From assembly GCF_027580225.2 (NCBI RefSeq), contig NC_073355.2, forward strand, positions 17,117,501 through 17,181,500: DNA of 64,000 bases, in the 5' to 3' direction. The notes below the pieces were generated by a model. It was given only the letters and a program-made list of their open reading frames with translations. It was not told the origin of the DNA and did no database searches. This stretch comes from Misgurnus anguillicaudatus (lineage: Eukaryota; Chordata; Actinopteri; Cypriniformes; Cobitidae). Both the position numbers and the translations under genes were made by a program. Shown one piece after another: positions 1 to 12,811 of this stretch; position 1 is the first letter of the stretch, and each line of letters begins with the position of its first letter.

Positions 1-3000
1 ACTTTATATATTATATGCGATTTAAAAAACAATAGGCTTAGCTTTTAATTTTAAAAGAAGAAAAAGGTTAATTTAACAAAAAATTAACTTGGTTAAACTT
101 GAACTTAAACTTGAATTTAAAACCAAATTTCAACATTAAAAAGTTGTAACTTACGCGTAAGTTAAAATATTGCTAAAAATATAAACTAATGTGTAAACCA
201 TATTTACATAACATAACTAATAAAATATTCCAACTGTTTTGAGCAAAGTGACAGCGCGACTTGTTAACGCTGTGGATCGCCTTTCAGTCTTTTGTTTAAG
301 CAGATTTTTTTTCAACGCGTTAATGGGCCAGAAGAGGAGGCGGCTCAGGGCCAGAGTTGAGGGGAGGGTGAATGTAAAAGAGGCGTCAATAACGTGTCAA
401 AAACAATGAACCAAAATACAACCCGAATAAAGAGAAGAAAGAAGTGAACAGATGGAGTGAGGCAGGGAGGAAACGCAAAGTCAGGGCCATTTAGGATGTT
501 AAGACGGTCGGGCCTGAATAAAATGTGACTTTTAGCTTTTGATTTAAAATAGGCTAAGTAATATTTTAGTAGGCTAAGCCTATGGCCCTTGGAAACAGAC
601 TACCGCGTGATGGCGCTGCTGTATTCGAGTTCAGTATAAATCGTCTCGTAGAGTCGTAATTAAAAAGACAACCTCATTAATGAGCGATATAACTTTTATC
701 AATTAGCTCGTCAACGGATGCTTAAAAGTGACTTACTGTTTATTCGCAAAGTGGTGTAAACGAGCCACTGACGTTGATTAACTTAGTGTTGTACAATTTA
801 GGCGGCCTAATAAACGGCTGAGGATAATGCAACTTTCATGGATGGTGCAGTGGGGAGTGTTTTTTGGAAATGAAATATGTCCTATTCGCTTCATGGAAAG
901 AGAACAGCACACGCAATTCATTAAGAAGATAGCTTGTTAATTAGCGCTAAGTTAACCTGATTTCTCTTAATTAAAACATCTTTCCTCGTTTACGATGTGG
1001 ATATATGCAGATCTCATGGGCTTTGAATTTTCTACAGCAGCAGATGGCCAGGCTGCGGATAATAGTTAGCGCTCTCCCTGCCTCAGATCCCTACAACGTG
1101 AGCTAGCGACCTGGCAGGAGATTAACGGACAGCCAAATCTTAACAAAAGAAACGTTTAACCATTTCTGGCCCACGCTGCTTAGGTATATGATGAGAGCAT
1201 GTTTGACTTAACATGAGGCACTTTAATCAGATTAAAGTGTTTTTGTTGTTAAATACAAGTTAAGTTCTAAGAGAGACATAAGACACCTGCAGGCATGGTG
1301 ATGTCAAGATTGGGCCTTTTTTTGTAGGCCCAAGTTCATGACAGCTATGTTCCTCTCATGTTAGGGGAAATTAGGCATGTCAACGCTCTGAATGCTCTCG
1401 GATTTTGTATTACACTTCTAGTCGTTTATTTATAAAAAATAAATAAATAATTAGGATACATAAGGCAAGCACGTACTTTGGTACTTTTGGTTCTTAAGGG
1501 AGACAGTTGTCTCTTTGCATTCCCTAAGATCCGAGACACTTCAGGAATTAAATGGGGTTAGGAGGGAGATTTGGTTATTTTCCTTCCCCGTTGTGTTATA
1601 TTACTAGATTGAAGTTGAATAATAAGCAGTGAGTCAAACTGCACACCCTTCATCTGCGGAGCTGTAATTAACGGGAAAAATGCAGGCGGTGAAAAAATGC
1701 AAATGATTCCGCACAAAGGCTTCTCACAAATTGGCGTCACCATTTCTCAAATTATATCATTACTATATTTTGAAAATGTTAATCTGTTGAGCGGATTTCC
1801 CGGGGGAGTTGAGTAAATTAGTTCTATTTCCGAACTGCCTCGCTACGATGGCACGGGAGCGACAAGCACCTCTGATTTGCTGATTACAATTAGACTCCCC
1901 AGTTTGGGCTCCTTCAAGCATTGATAATTTTCGGCATATTAAGCACGTTTTAGCAAAGGTGATAAGTCAGTTTTAATTGAAATGAAATTATTATTCTAAT
2001 GGAAGTTTGGTTATTATTATTAGGAGGCCGCACTCATTTCAGATTCCTTTTTAATATATAAATGCGGAGAGTAAAAAGATTTTGAAGGGTATTAGGGTGT
2101 CAGGATTGAATGAGGTAATTTGAAGGGAATTACTTTCCCTTCTATCAGAAATGAAGTGAATTAAAAGTCCAAATCAATCGCTTTCACTTCTCCATTCTAC
2201 TTTGACAGGAGCACAATTACAGATAATTAGATGGAGGAAACTTTTAATTGTAGGGATTAAGAAGAGGGGGGAAATTTTCAGGATCAGAGAAAATTTGGAA
2301 ACAGCGTTTCCTGCCTGCTAAAATCGAATCAAAGGATTTGCTCTAAAACAGTAATGCCACGTCTTTCTGTTTAATTGGAACTGCATCTCGTCGTATCAAA
2401 TCGTTCACAACAATTAATTTAGATTTAATTCTATAATTATCATCAAATCGAATAATGTGCAACTTAATTTAGATAGTTAAAAATTAACGCGCGTGAAGTT
2501 AATTGAGTAATTAAACTCCTCAGCTGTTGCGTATTAATTTGCTAGCCTAATTAAAAATGAATTTGATTTTATGTAATGTTAGTGATGCGGGCCTCGGTGT
2601 TGGATGGGCGCTTTGATTAGTTTGTTTGGTTAGGCGTTACATCTGAACACCTGCTGTTAATGGGGTCACTGACGTCTACTTGATTGCACATGCTCTTTTT
2701 CCGCCAGAGGCATGGCTTGAAGAGTAGCTTTGGGTGGGTTCTGCTCAGGTACACTCCAATAATCTAGCCTATTTTGAGTTTAGATAACTTCATGTAACTG
2801 ACATTTCACCTGCTAATTATAAGACATCGTGGGATGGGGATTTTAAGCTATGTCTCAGTTATATAATGGCTTCATAGGAAAGTCCCAATATGCATGCGGG
2901 AAAGGTAGCGTGGTGTATACGGTGATACTGTGTGTCTGTGTTTGTTTTGTGGATGAGGTCCAGTCTGACTCTGTCTTGTCCCCTGGGAGTTGATCTAATA

Positions 3001-5058
3001 AAGTTGTGGACTTTGTATAATCCAGAATGATTGAAACGTTCGTGTGAACTGTAAAGGTCTATCATATGTATTCCACAATTACCACTCTTTAAAGCAAATT
3101 CACTTTACGTAACACACAGCACGTATTTATAGGCTAACTCAATTTTATCACTGAGATACGATAAACAATTGATCATGTTCAATGAACCAAACCGTTCAAT
3201 GTCCAGTTTTTATATGAGGGTCCAATATTATTACACGAATCTATTGTCAGTCTAAGGCATTATTTAGTAATGTGGCCCACTCAGTGCTTAGATTGTGAAT
3301 GAACCCAGAATCCAAATAAATGGCAAATAAGACAGTCTAACAACGTCCCTGAAAGCAAGCCTTGTTCGTCTTATTATCGGGTTAATTAAAGCTAGGATCT
3401 GACAATGCCACTTGGTTGTAGAAAAACGGATTTAAATGCAATGTCTCCCGGGAACGCGTGTCAAGGGTTGCTTTTCATTGAGCTAAGATCGCACCAGGAC
3501 GAGACCGCGCCCTGAACTGTCAAAGCTGCAATTATAGAATTTTGATGTTCAAAAGGGATCCGGATAAACCGAATTATTCATTCTTGTGTACAGTATGATA
3601 ATATGAGTTTAAGACACAAAGAAAATGACTTGCAAAGATTCATCAAACTTCTAAAAGCGTTTTTTTTAAATAGATGGATAAAAGCCAAGATCTTGAGACA
3701 CTTTTAAAGGGTTCATTAAAATTTAAACACGCAGAGGGGTGCAATTTGGGCTCGAGGTCAAGAGACGAACGGATTATATACTTCCTCATAATAATATTAA
3801 TTAAACAATTTGCATGCTAATAAGGTAACAATTATCAGTGCCTCTGTTGAAAGATTCGGGTTATTACAACACGCCAATCCGGGTGCCAAGGGTCAGGGAA
3901 TGAGTGGGGAGCGAAATTTCAACTCAGATTAACGTTATGACAACTCCAGACATTGGCCAAATAAAGTCGAATTAATTCTCTTTAATGTGAGTGGAGGCAG
4001 GTCCTTTAAAAGCTGTGGGACTGATTACATTCAACATTCACAAGCACAGTTCACTTGCCTATATTAACACCACATTCAAAAACGTATATATTTAATGCAA
4101 GACAAACAATTGGTAATATATATTTAGTTTGAGTTAAGTATAACTAAAAGGACAACCATTGTAAATAAAGAATAAAATGTTAAATAATACACTTTTTTTA
4201 ACATCTTTTCTACTGTTCTTTTAGGCAACATAATTCCTACAATAGTAGATATTATTATCTGTTAACACGTCTTGTTGACCATACATTTATTTAATTAAAT
4301 ATTAATTAATACTCATGGGAGAACAGCTTACATTAAGACGAATATTGGTCTTCCTCAAGCCCACAATTCAAAAGCATAATATACAGTATCCACAAATAAA
4401 CTGAATGCAATATACACATAAGTTCTTTAAATGACAGTAATTACACCAAAGTGATATGGCTGGGGAAATATATCTCATTTTCTTTTAAATGTCGAGTGGT
4501 TGCTAATTAGCCATTCGTGTAATTAAAAGTTCATTTATTCCTCCAGCAAAATCAAATGAGTTGGTTAAGATAATTTCCTGTTTTAAGCATTTTCTTAATC
4601 TAGTGACGTTTCAATATCGGACTGGTTGTAGATGTGAATCACATTTGACAGGTTTATTTAAAGAATATCTTTAGATTGACTTGTGACAAGCAGTCCAAGT
4701 ATGACCATAAATACAGTGGGTCAGTCCATTTGTCACAAGTGAATCTTATACTTGCATGCTGAAAGCAACATTTCAGCTTGCTGTTGTATTGGCGTATATG
4801 TCCTTTTGTGAGTTGTCCGTGTATGTGTGTGTGCATGTGTGTGTAAAAAAGATTGGATTTGAATAGAGGGACATTGTCTCAAACGGTGATGAATCTGCCG
4901 CCGCGTGTGGCTGCGGTCCGAGGTGAGATTTCAGTGTCTATTTAGCGTTTAACTGGGTATCAAATCTGATCGCTCTCCCTCTACGGCCCCCTGTGTAGTC
5001 GTGATGTAGTTCTTATCAAAGCCCTCCTGTCTTGTTGTGACAGCTCTGATATTGTTTA
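1..5058. other. Upstream flank of uncx, no gene recognised
   Basis: No coding region is supported in this 5 kb; the open frames are short and have no recognisable domains. The DNA is AT-rich and has no obvious transposon ends. It holds many TAATTA, TTAATT and ATTA cores, densest around 2395-2575, which are potential homeodomain sites. The likely role is cis-regulatory flank of the homeobox gene starting at 5316; this is inferred from position and composition only. Confidence 0.5.
2395..2575. promoter_or_regulatory. TAAT-rich cluster, candidate homeodomain-responsive element
   Basis: Within about 180 bases there are many TTAATT, TAATTA and ATTA cores, in both orientations and closely spaced, in otherwise non-repetitive DNA 2.8 kb upstream of uncx. 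Homeodomain proteins of the Q50 paired class bind TAAT cores. Autoregulation or control by other homeobox genes is possible but is inference; general AT-richness could produce part of this. Confidence 0.3.
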
Positions 5059-5315
5059 TTGAGGTGGATGTCAGGTTTAATTAGCAATCGATATGGAAAG
5101 CGTTTTCAGACCACGTCTCTGACGTCAGCGCCGATTAACGCTTCTCATTGGTCTCAAATTCCCAGAGCCGAAGCTAATTATTGGAAGCTTCGTGTTGATA
5201 AAGAACAGCTCATCCTGCTCCCCACATCATGTCCCCTCCTCGCTGGCCACTCGCGCTGCATGTGTTTTAAATTCACATCACCGACCACCAGACGTCGTTT
5301 CCTTTTGCCTGGGAG
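5059..5315 (+). promoter_or_regulatory. uncx proximal promoter / 5' UTR region
   Basis: This stretch lies immediately before the uncx start codon. It contains a palindromic TGACGTCA (CRE-type) site at 5120-5127 and an inverted CCAAT box (ATTGG) at 5147-5151. No convincing TATA box is visible. The transcription start cannot be fixed from sequence alone, so the boundary between promoter and 5' UTR is unknown. Confidence 0.4.
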
Positions 5316-8271
5316 ATGATGGACAGCAGGATACTGGATCCACCTCATGCCCAGTTCGGAGGCTCCCTCGGTGGGATGGTGAGCTTTCCGTACCATCTCA
5401 GCCACCATCATGTCTACGAATTAGCCGGTCATCAACTTCAATCTACGGCCGCGGTTCCTTTCTCGATAGACGGATTACTTAACGGCTCGTGCACAGCGTC
5501 CGTGGTTAATTCTAACCCGCTCTTGTCGTCTGGCTGCGGTATGAATGGAGATAACCAACAGTACAAACTGACAGGTAAGCAAGCAGACTTGCCAAAACTG
5601 GCTTTATTACCTTTAATGGTCGCAATAACCGCATGTGTTTGTCTTGTTGTTGACGAAAGAAGAGTTTCCCTTCAAAGCTTTGTAGAATGAATTTTAGCAT
5701 GTGAAACAAAAGAAGCCTTTCTCTCATGTGCTCGTATAGGCGGACTTGGAGAGACGATTTGCATTATTTTACTGTAAAATTGTAGGTTATTGTACGCTAC
5801 TGTCTTCATCATACGGTTTCTCGGTATTTGTTATGACAACACTTCACAAAGAAAACAATAATTACTTTTATCTTCGCCCTATTCCACGATCACACATAGT
5901 TAAGGCTCATGAAGATAAATAAACACCGTAAAGAATATCAGTGGGCCCACTTTTTTATGGTGGACACAACTGAGCAAGTTAGACCCGATTGTAATTTATT
6001 TTTTCTCATATAGATTCGGGGGATCCAGAGAAGGATAGCCCGGGTTGTAAAAGAAGACGAACTCGTACCAATTTCACTGGCTGGCAGCTGGAGGAATTAG
6101 AGAAAGCTTTTAATGAAAGTCACTATCCAGATGTGTTCATGAGGGAAGCACTTGCTCTGAGATTGGATTTAATAGAATCAAGAGTGCAGGTAAATTCCCT
6201 GAATTTATCATTCAAGTGTTGTGATGTGACGTTTTTAAACCAATGGATCGAAATTATTCTGCTGACAATACAACGTGTTTTTTGCATCATCGTTTAAGTT
6301 TTGGTTCTTTAATCTTCCATGAAAATGTTTTATTTGTTCAGATGAAGAAAAATGCTTTTTTTGTTTTTGTTTAAAATTGCATTTATTACGGTTTAGACAT
6401 CTTTATTTTTAAATGCTATTAAAACAACATATTTGTTAATGTTAATGTAATCTATTTATTTATAGTGTAGACTATGTAGTAGGCCCCATAGATTTCCTTG
6501 AAAAAATAAATAAACAAAAATAACAAAAAAAAAATCTTGAATAAATTGTAGTATTATTTTTTATTATCCTTTTTACAACTACAATCGTTTGTAAATATAG
6601 GAGAAACGATACGTATGCATTCCTTATGAAATATTACAGATTAATGTCATTTTATAGATACATAACGGTGTTATAAATTCGGTTATTGTATAATGTGGAG
6701 GTTTAATCTTCCAAAATAGCCTTTCTTTTTCAGGCGAGCGGTATTCAATGTTATGGTCTGCAATATTAACATTAAACGTTTGGCCTACAAATCCAAATGG
6801 TTTGCCGAAAAATAAAAAGAGTCAAAAAATTCATTGTGTGTTTTGTGTTGTAGGATGCGGCCTTCTTTTACAGCTGATGATGTTGACTTTCAGTTTAAAA
6901 ATAAGGTCTTAGTTTTAGTATTTGTATAAATATTTTTTATTTTCATTTTATTGTGACAGTACACTATTTTTACAATATTTATTATTATTTTATTATTAGA
7001 ATATATAATATTATAATTATTATTATTAGAATATATAATAATATATAATAATATTATATTTGCCAGCTTGATAGATAATCTCATCTCAGTGATAGTAGAT
7101 GTTGGTCTGCATATCCAAATATACATTTCATATATTGTTCTAAAACGGACCTTTATGTATGTTACATTAGCAATGTTTATTTTATAAAGCGAACGTAATT
7201 GTGATTACTTTACATTTACAGGAAAATTAATGTGTGTTTTGTTTTTTCAATGATTAGGTGTGGTTTCAAAACCGCAGGGCAAAGTGGAGAAAAAAGGAGA
7301 ACACGAAAAAGGGGCCGGGGCGACCTGCACACAACTCTCATCCGACGACCTGCAGCGGCGAGCCCATGGACCCGGAGGAGATTGCCCGCAGAGAACTGGA
7401 AAGGATGGAAAAAAAGAAAAGGAAACAAGAAAGAAGGCTTTTAAAGTCCCAGAACAAGCTCCTTCCGGGGGACTTATTTCACACCCCAGGATCTGACAGT
7501 GACAGTGGCTTGTCACAAATAACAGACAGTGAACAAAGTATCCACTGCGACATGGTCCGAAACCAAACGCAACCAAGCTGTGACCAAACACCACAGAAAC
7601 TCCAGAACCAAAGAAACACAGAGAACGACGCGAGTGGATCCGAGCTGGACTCGTCGGACACCGGTCACCAGTCAAACTTGTGCACTAATAGCAGGTCTTC
7701 CACTCTTCAAAAACCCAGTCCCTTTAGTGTGGAAAGCCTCCTGTCGGACTCCAGGCCTCGGCGCAAGCCGCACATGGACTTTCCAGTTCCCGCTCCAAGG
7801 CCTTTGATAGGGAAAGGACATTTTTTACTTTACCCCATTACACAACCACTAGGTTTCATTGTACCACAGACAGCTCTGAAAACAGCAACACCAAGCCATG
7901 AAAATGCTGAAAATGGACACAAAGGGCCAGCTACGGACAATAACTTTGGAAACCCAGGACACAGGAACAGCAAGGAGAACAACAATGTAAACAACATCGG
8001 CGCTCGGGCAATCAAAGGCCAGGTCAGTCAGTCGGCCAACATAACGTGTTCACCACAGAGCAGTCCAACACAGACTACCATTAATGGTCATTCTGCGGGC
8101 AGCTGTAATGAAAGATGCCCACAAGACATAAAGTTAGACCTCACCGACCCAAAATCTCCACAGTCAGAGAAGAAGGAGCAGTCGTTATCAGACTATCCAC
8201 CACAGAATTCAAAATCAGCAACAACCAGCAAGGACACCGACAAAGACTCAGTTGATGTCGATATGGAATAA
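5316..8271 (+). CDS. uncx: UNC homeobox transcription factor (Uncx / Uncx4.1)
   Basis: Complete three-exon coding region: 5316-5574, 6014-6189 and 7258-8271, giving 482 residues. Both introns have GT/AG ends and the phases join without a break. The start is the first ATG of an ATG-ATG pair, matching the MMD start of vertebrate Uncx; it ends in VDVDME and TAA. The homeodomain is at residues 100-159 with Trp147, Phe148, Gln149 (position 50) and Asn150 (position 51) in the recognition helix. The second intron splits it between homeodomain positions 46 and 47, the classic paired-class site. An eh1-like FSIDGLL lies at 49-55 and a second, FSVESLL, at 301-307. A basic Lys/Arg-rich segment lies near 196-206 and a conserved [16 protein letters not shown] block near 330-345. 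Uncx is a nuclear regulator of caudal somite, sclerotome and neural patterning. Identification is secure. Confidence 0.97.
5575..6013 (+). other. uncx intron 1
   Basis: A 439-bp intron with donor GTAAGC and an acceptor ending CATATAG. It is phase 1 and splits the Asp codon at residue 87, just before the homeodomain. No repeat or additional coding sequence is recognised in it. Confidence 0.93.
6190..7257 (+). other. uncx intron 2
   Basis: A 1,068-bp phase-0 intron inside the homeodomain, with donor GTAAAT and acceptor TTTTCAATGATTAG. The interior is extremely AT-rich, with ATT/TAT runs around 6960-7060. No transposon ends or coding exons are recognised. Confidence 0.92.
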
Positions 8272-8600
8272 ATTAAATTATAGTAGAAACCGAGGTGCGT
8301 GTCGATATCCGCGTGACACTCCTTCAAAGATTAACCGAAGAGGAAAAAAGTCGACATATCGAAACGTATCGTTTTCAATGAATATTTATATTCTGATTAG
8401 GGGAAATATCTGTGTGAATAATTTGTGTATGTGTGTGGTGGGCTATCAAATGTTTATTGAACAAATAGCAGCAGCTCCCTGTATAACAGACTGTAAAAAC
8501 AAAAACCAAGACAAAACCTCAAACGTTGTAAAAAGTATTAAGATATTTATATATGTAAGTTTTTCATAAATAAATCGATTGTATACAACAAACATAAGCG
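8272..8600 (+). other. uncx 3' UTR with polyadenylation signal
   Basis: AT-rich sequence after the uncx stop codon. A canonical AATAAA lies at 8569-8574, about 300 bases downstream of the stop, so cleavage is expected shortly after it. Another AATAAA overlaps the stop region near 8267 but lies too early to be the main signal. Confidence 0.6.
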
Positions 8601-11600
8601 TGCGTGGCCCTAAATAGAGCTTAGGTTGTGGGGTATAGCTCATTTTCTTCAAGCTCTGTGTTGTATTTTGTGTATTGCTTTAACAAATTTATTCATCTAT
8701 AAGCTACACTGAAATGAGGTTACGAGCCGGAGGCGAAAAGACCCGTTCGACTCCTGCAGAGTTTTGATATGAAAGTAATTATTTTCCCGGTGGCTACTGC
8801 AGGGATTCAGTTTATTTTAGCCCAAAGGGTTATAATACATTACCGATTTCTAGTGATATGAAATCACATAAACTTCCAAGAATAATAGAATTAGCATGAA
8901 AGGCTGGGGTGTCAAATTGAAATACGAAAATAATAGCCCCGGCAGCTGGGAGTGTGTTTGTGCATATTGGATAGGAGATGGGAATTCGTGGGGCGGAATT
9001 TTCATGAGCTTTTCACTTTGTCAGGGCCCTTGTAGCCGGCTATATTAAGATAGATGTTCGATGATATCCCTCATTGTTCTGTCGCTTATATTGATGTTCC
9101 TGTGTTATCAGCCTATTGATCATGCGTCGGCTGTAATAGGACGGGCGAAGCAAACGTGCCTATTTACAATAGCAGAACACATTTGTTCTAATAGGGTTGG
9201 CGGTCCCATGGGACCCTGTGGGGGCTCCCAGACATCTGCGCCTTGACAATATTAGCAATGTTGACCAGATCTAAAGCCGAGGTAAGAAAAGAGAATAAAA
9301 TAATAGAATTCTGATCATTTTCACTGATAAATATATGTGACATACATCAATAATTAATTACCGTTTTCAATATCCAAGGTTTTTAATTTGCTCACACAGG
9401 TGCGTTTATTGTTATTTTTTATGCATCCCCTAGCCCTCTCACTTCCACTGGGCCTTGATTTGCAAATAAATTGAAAATAATAAGTGAGACCGGCGCAAAT
9501 GAATTTCTGAACCAGTGTCTCTTTCATAATATTTGCATAATTTTCACCAGAGACAGACTTAAAACTCAGCATATGGCGTTCAGGACAGATATAATATACA
9601 CAAAAGTGCACGATAAAACCACAGGGGGAGAAAAGGAAATATTTCGACGCAATAAATGGTCAATCAATAATACTGCATAAAAGGATGGACCAGAGTCGCT
9701 TCAAAAACGATAACAACAGTTATTTATTCCTAATACGTGCTTTATATATTGACAGATAGGTCTTTGAAGCCACCATCTCCCCATATCAAAGCCATGCGAA
9801 AAATATATCTTTATTTCATTCGATGAATTGCGTTTTCTGCATAAAAAAAGCAAGCGTTTGGAAAATGTAAGCTGTCTGGAGGTGTCCTTCAATTTACTGA
9901 GGTTTTTCCCTTAGTGGGCCACGTTCATGTTTAATTCATTTGCAGTCTGAATAGGAGTATCGCTGGCTGCACACTGGTGGCCTTAAGGTGAAATTAGCGA
10001 TTTGCTTAAGTAGTTAAGCTTTTGCCGGAAAGCAGCACGCTGTATGATTCAAGACAAACTATCAATCGATATGGCCCAGGCAGCCTCCAGGAGATGTGTC
10101 CTCCATGAATCATACTTTATGAATTCAATTTCTACCCGGAGAAATTTTCAATTTGAACGCCGGATCATTATGGGAGAGTGTAAATTGTTTTTGCTCTATT
10201 ATGCATCGGACGCCATCATTTTTCTTTCTAATTACGGAGGTGTCAGGTCGGGCTGTCATGCAGGCGCTGATTTTCAATTTAACTGATCATCATGCATTCA
10301 TTTTCCCATTTGATAAATCTGCTATCTCGACGCCGCGCCATGCCTGGAATGTTAAGAGAGAGAGGGAACAGCAAAGTAATGGGTGTGTGTGTCTCTTTGT
10401 GTGTGTGTGCGCGCAGCAATAAGTGCAGATCAGGCAGCTAATTTAGCACCTCCTGATATTCCATCTCCATTTCTCATTTTCAACTCTCTAAGGAGAGAAA
10501 AGCAGCCCAAAGGCAGAAAGCTGGTATTCAACAACATCAGGGCTAAAACGACTCGGAAAACGCTTGTTTTCCTCAACACATTTTCCAAATTAGGATATCA
10601 AGCTTAATTAATGCTAATTGAGTTCCTCAATACGTGTTATTTTTATTTAATAGAATCAAAATCGCGCAATTAATTATCAAGGTGATTTCGGGAGCCTTAT
10701 TGCAACAGCCCTCCATGAGTGCTTTGTACATCTTTTTTATTTATTTATGGTGGTTTCATATCTTCCCAAAACTCACAGATAGATTGCATTTACCTGGAGG
10801 ACAGATATAAGGCCAACGGGCCGACTGAGCAGTGATTAAATTCAATGATTTAACATGGCTTGAAAAAAAAAACAATGTGCCTGACTTTTCATATAAATCT
10901 TTTTGTAATTAAACGTGTGATTTCACGCAAACAGTTAAAGCCCACTTAAATCCTTTTGCCTTTAATTATGGTTATCATAAACAATTTGCCATAATCTGAC
11001 GCAAAGCAAAGAGGCAAACAGATTGTGACTAATATTAAATAAATAAATGCGAGTTTAGGTAATGAATTGCTTTGCAAACTGAACACGTCCTGTAACATTG
11101 CAATGTTATGCTCACATTTAAATGAAGCTAAATGTATCACAAACGAAAGATAAACATAAACAATTCAAAACCGTCTCGAGGACGTAATGTTATGGCCTTA
11201 CCATAAAAGCTCAATTGAGGCCCAAAAAATCTGTCACAAACGGCAATATTTTTTTATTTGAAAAGAGAAAAATCTATAGACAAACGAGAAAATCTAAACG
11301 TTCACAATGACAAATTGATAGTTAAATAAAATGAAAATAAAAATAAAAGTGATACCTTCTTTATTAATTAAAGACAAGTAAAATATAATCCAAAGCGATA
11401 AAATATTCAATTCTTAAGCACGTCAGATATCAAGCGCCCCTGCCTTACTTTGGCTTAATCAATTTAAGGATCGTGCATAAACAATGCCCATGTCAGTTAT
11501 TCCCTCAACCAGCGTTTGCATGGCAGAGATAAGAGCGTTGAAGTCCGCCGGTGAATTAATGGGCATACGCTGTAAAGTAATCCTAAAATGCATGGCAGAG

Positions 11601-12681
11601 TAGCTGCAGGATAGGAGCCAAATGTCAAGTACCGTTTTAAGTGATTGTGAGAAAGATCTGAGTGGCACTGCTTTTCTTTGGCTACCAATGGTAGAGCCTT
11701 GCAATCACTTCAGCATTACTTATTGAAATAAGATTGAATTTTGATTCAACCACGCCTTATGACAGAATATCTATTTTATTGGCACATTTTCTTACAGATA
11801 ATAACACAACAGTGTAAATTACAAGGAGACTAATTGAAGTGTTTTGGTGAGTTAATGGAATAATTCCCTTTTGAGAGCAATTAAAAGAGTAAAGGACTGT
11901 TTACAATTAGACAGTTTTATTTTCAACAAAGTAAAGTCAACAATTTTTTTTCTTCACAAAACAGAGTCCCAATGGATATTTTTAAATGGGTTTAAACACT
12001 TACATTAATATTCTAAGCAATATTTGGCATATGAAGACATCACTTTACAAGAAGTGCACTATGGGGAAAATCAACAAGATCTATCCGCACTTCCATATTT
12101 AGATCTTACATTGAAAACATACCCACTAAATTATAAACCTATTTGTCACACATATATGTATTCATATTCAAAATGTTTTACATACATATTTTTGACCCGT
12201 TATTAGTCGGTATAATAAACATGACCCTAATGTTCACACTAACTCCCCTGGTCATTGTAGTTATTAAAAATCTAACAGCCTGCGACTGCTGCTTTGCTCT
12301 TCTTTTCTAATTATCACCTTATGAAATGTGTTTCATTACCTATATTTCAACTGATAAACTACTGAATTCCGGCCAGAGGAGAATTTGTTGGTCCATGACA
12401 ATAATCTTAGTGAGGGTTTTTTCATGAATATGGGGAGCCAGCACATATTAGGGTGTCCATAGGGTCCAATAATTACTATACTGAAATGCTAGTATTGAAA
12501 TAAAAAAATATGTGTTTGAACTAATATGTAATTAAAATAGTCTAATAGTCTCTAATAAGTAAGCAGGATGCATAAGACATAATGAAGTCAAAATGAATGG
12601 AAAGAAATACTCCATTATATAATATATAGGTCTAGGCTTTACTCGGTTTAAAAAACCTTTTCAACCTAAATTTTTAACATT
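8601..12681. other. Non-coding downstream flank of uncx, enhancer-like in parts
   Basis: No gene is supported. The interval is largely free of recognisable mobile elements, unlike much of the DNA further on. The segments 8700-9060, 9900-10340 and 10560-10760 have mixed composition with ATTA/TAATTA and CAATTA cores, typical of conserved non-coding elements near homeobox genes. Conservation itself cannot be seen from one sequence. A GT/GC microsatellite lies near 10382-10416. Confidence 0.4.
10560..10760. promoter_or_regulatory. Candidate conserved non-coding element
   Basis: This unique-looking block carries TTAATTAATGCTAATTGAG, then CAATTAATTATCAAGG, followed by non-AT-rich sequence with no open frame and no repeat ends. 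Dense paired TAAT cores inside structured sequence are common in enhancers near homeobox loci. The assignment rests on composition and location only. Confidence 0.3.
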
Positions 12682-12811
12682 TGTATAGCTCAGTGGTAGA
12701 GCATTGTGTAAAAGCGCAAAAGGTCATGGGTTTGAATCCTATACTAATAAACAAAGGTTTACCTTGTAATGCAATGTAAGTCGCTTTGGGTAAAAGAATT
12801 CAAGCAAATTT
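12682..12811 (+). mobile_element. tRNA-derived SINE, full head and tail
   Basis: A tRNA-like head with A-box TAGCTCAGTGGTAGAGCA near 12686 and a B-box GGTTTGAATCC at 12729-12739 is followed by a tail containing GTAAGTCGCTTTGGGTAAAA. The head lacks a complete cloverleaf, so it is a SINE and not a tRNA gene. Related degraded copies lie at 33722-33822 (plus) and 62932-63046 (minus). Confidence 0.8.

Noticed and set aside
7247..7675. Minus-strand open frames over uncx exon 3
   Set aside because: Shadow frames of the uncx coding exon; no domain content.
12682..12760. Possible tRNA gene
   Set aside because: A- and B-boxes are present, but there is no full cloverleaf or acceptor stem and a SINE tail follows.
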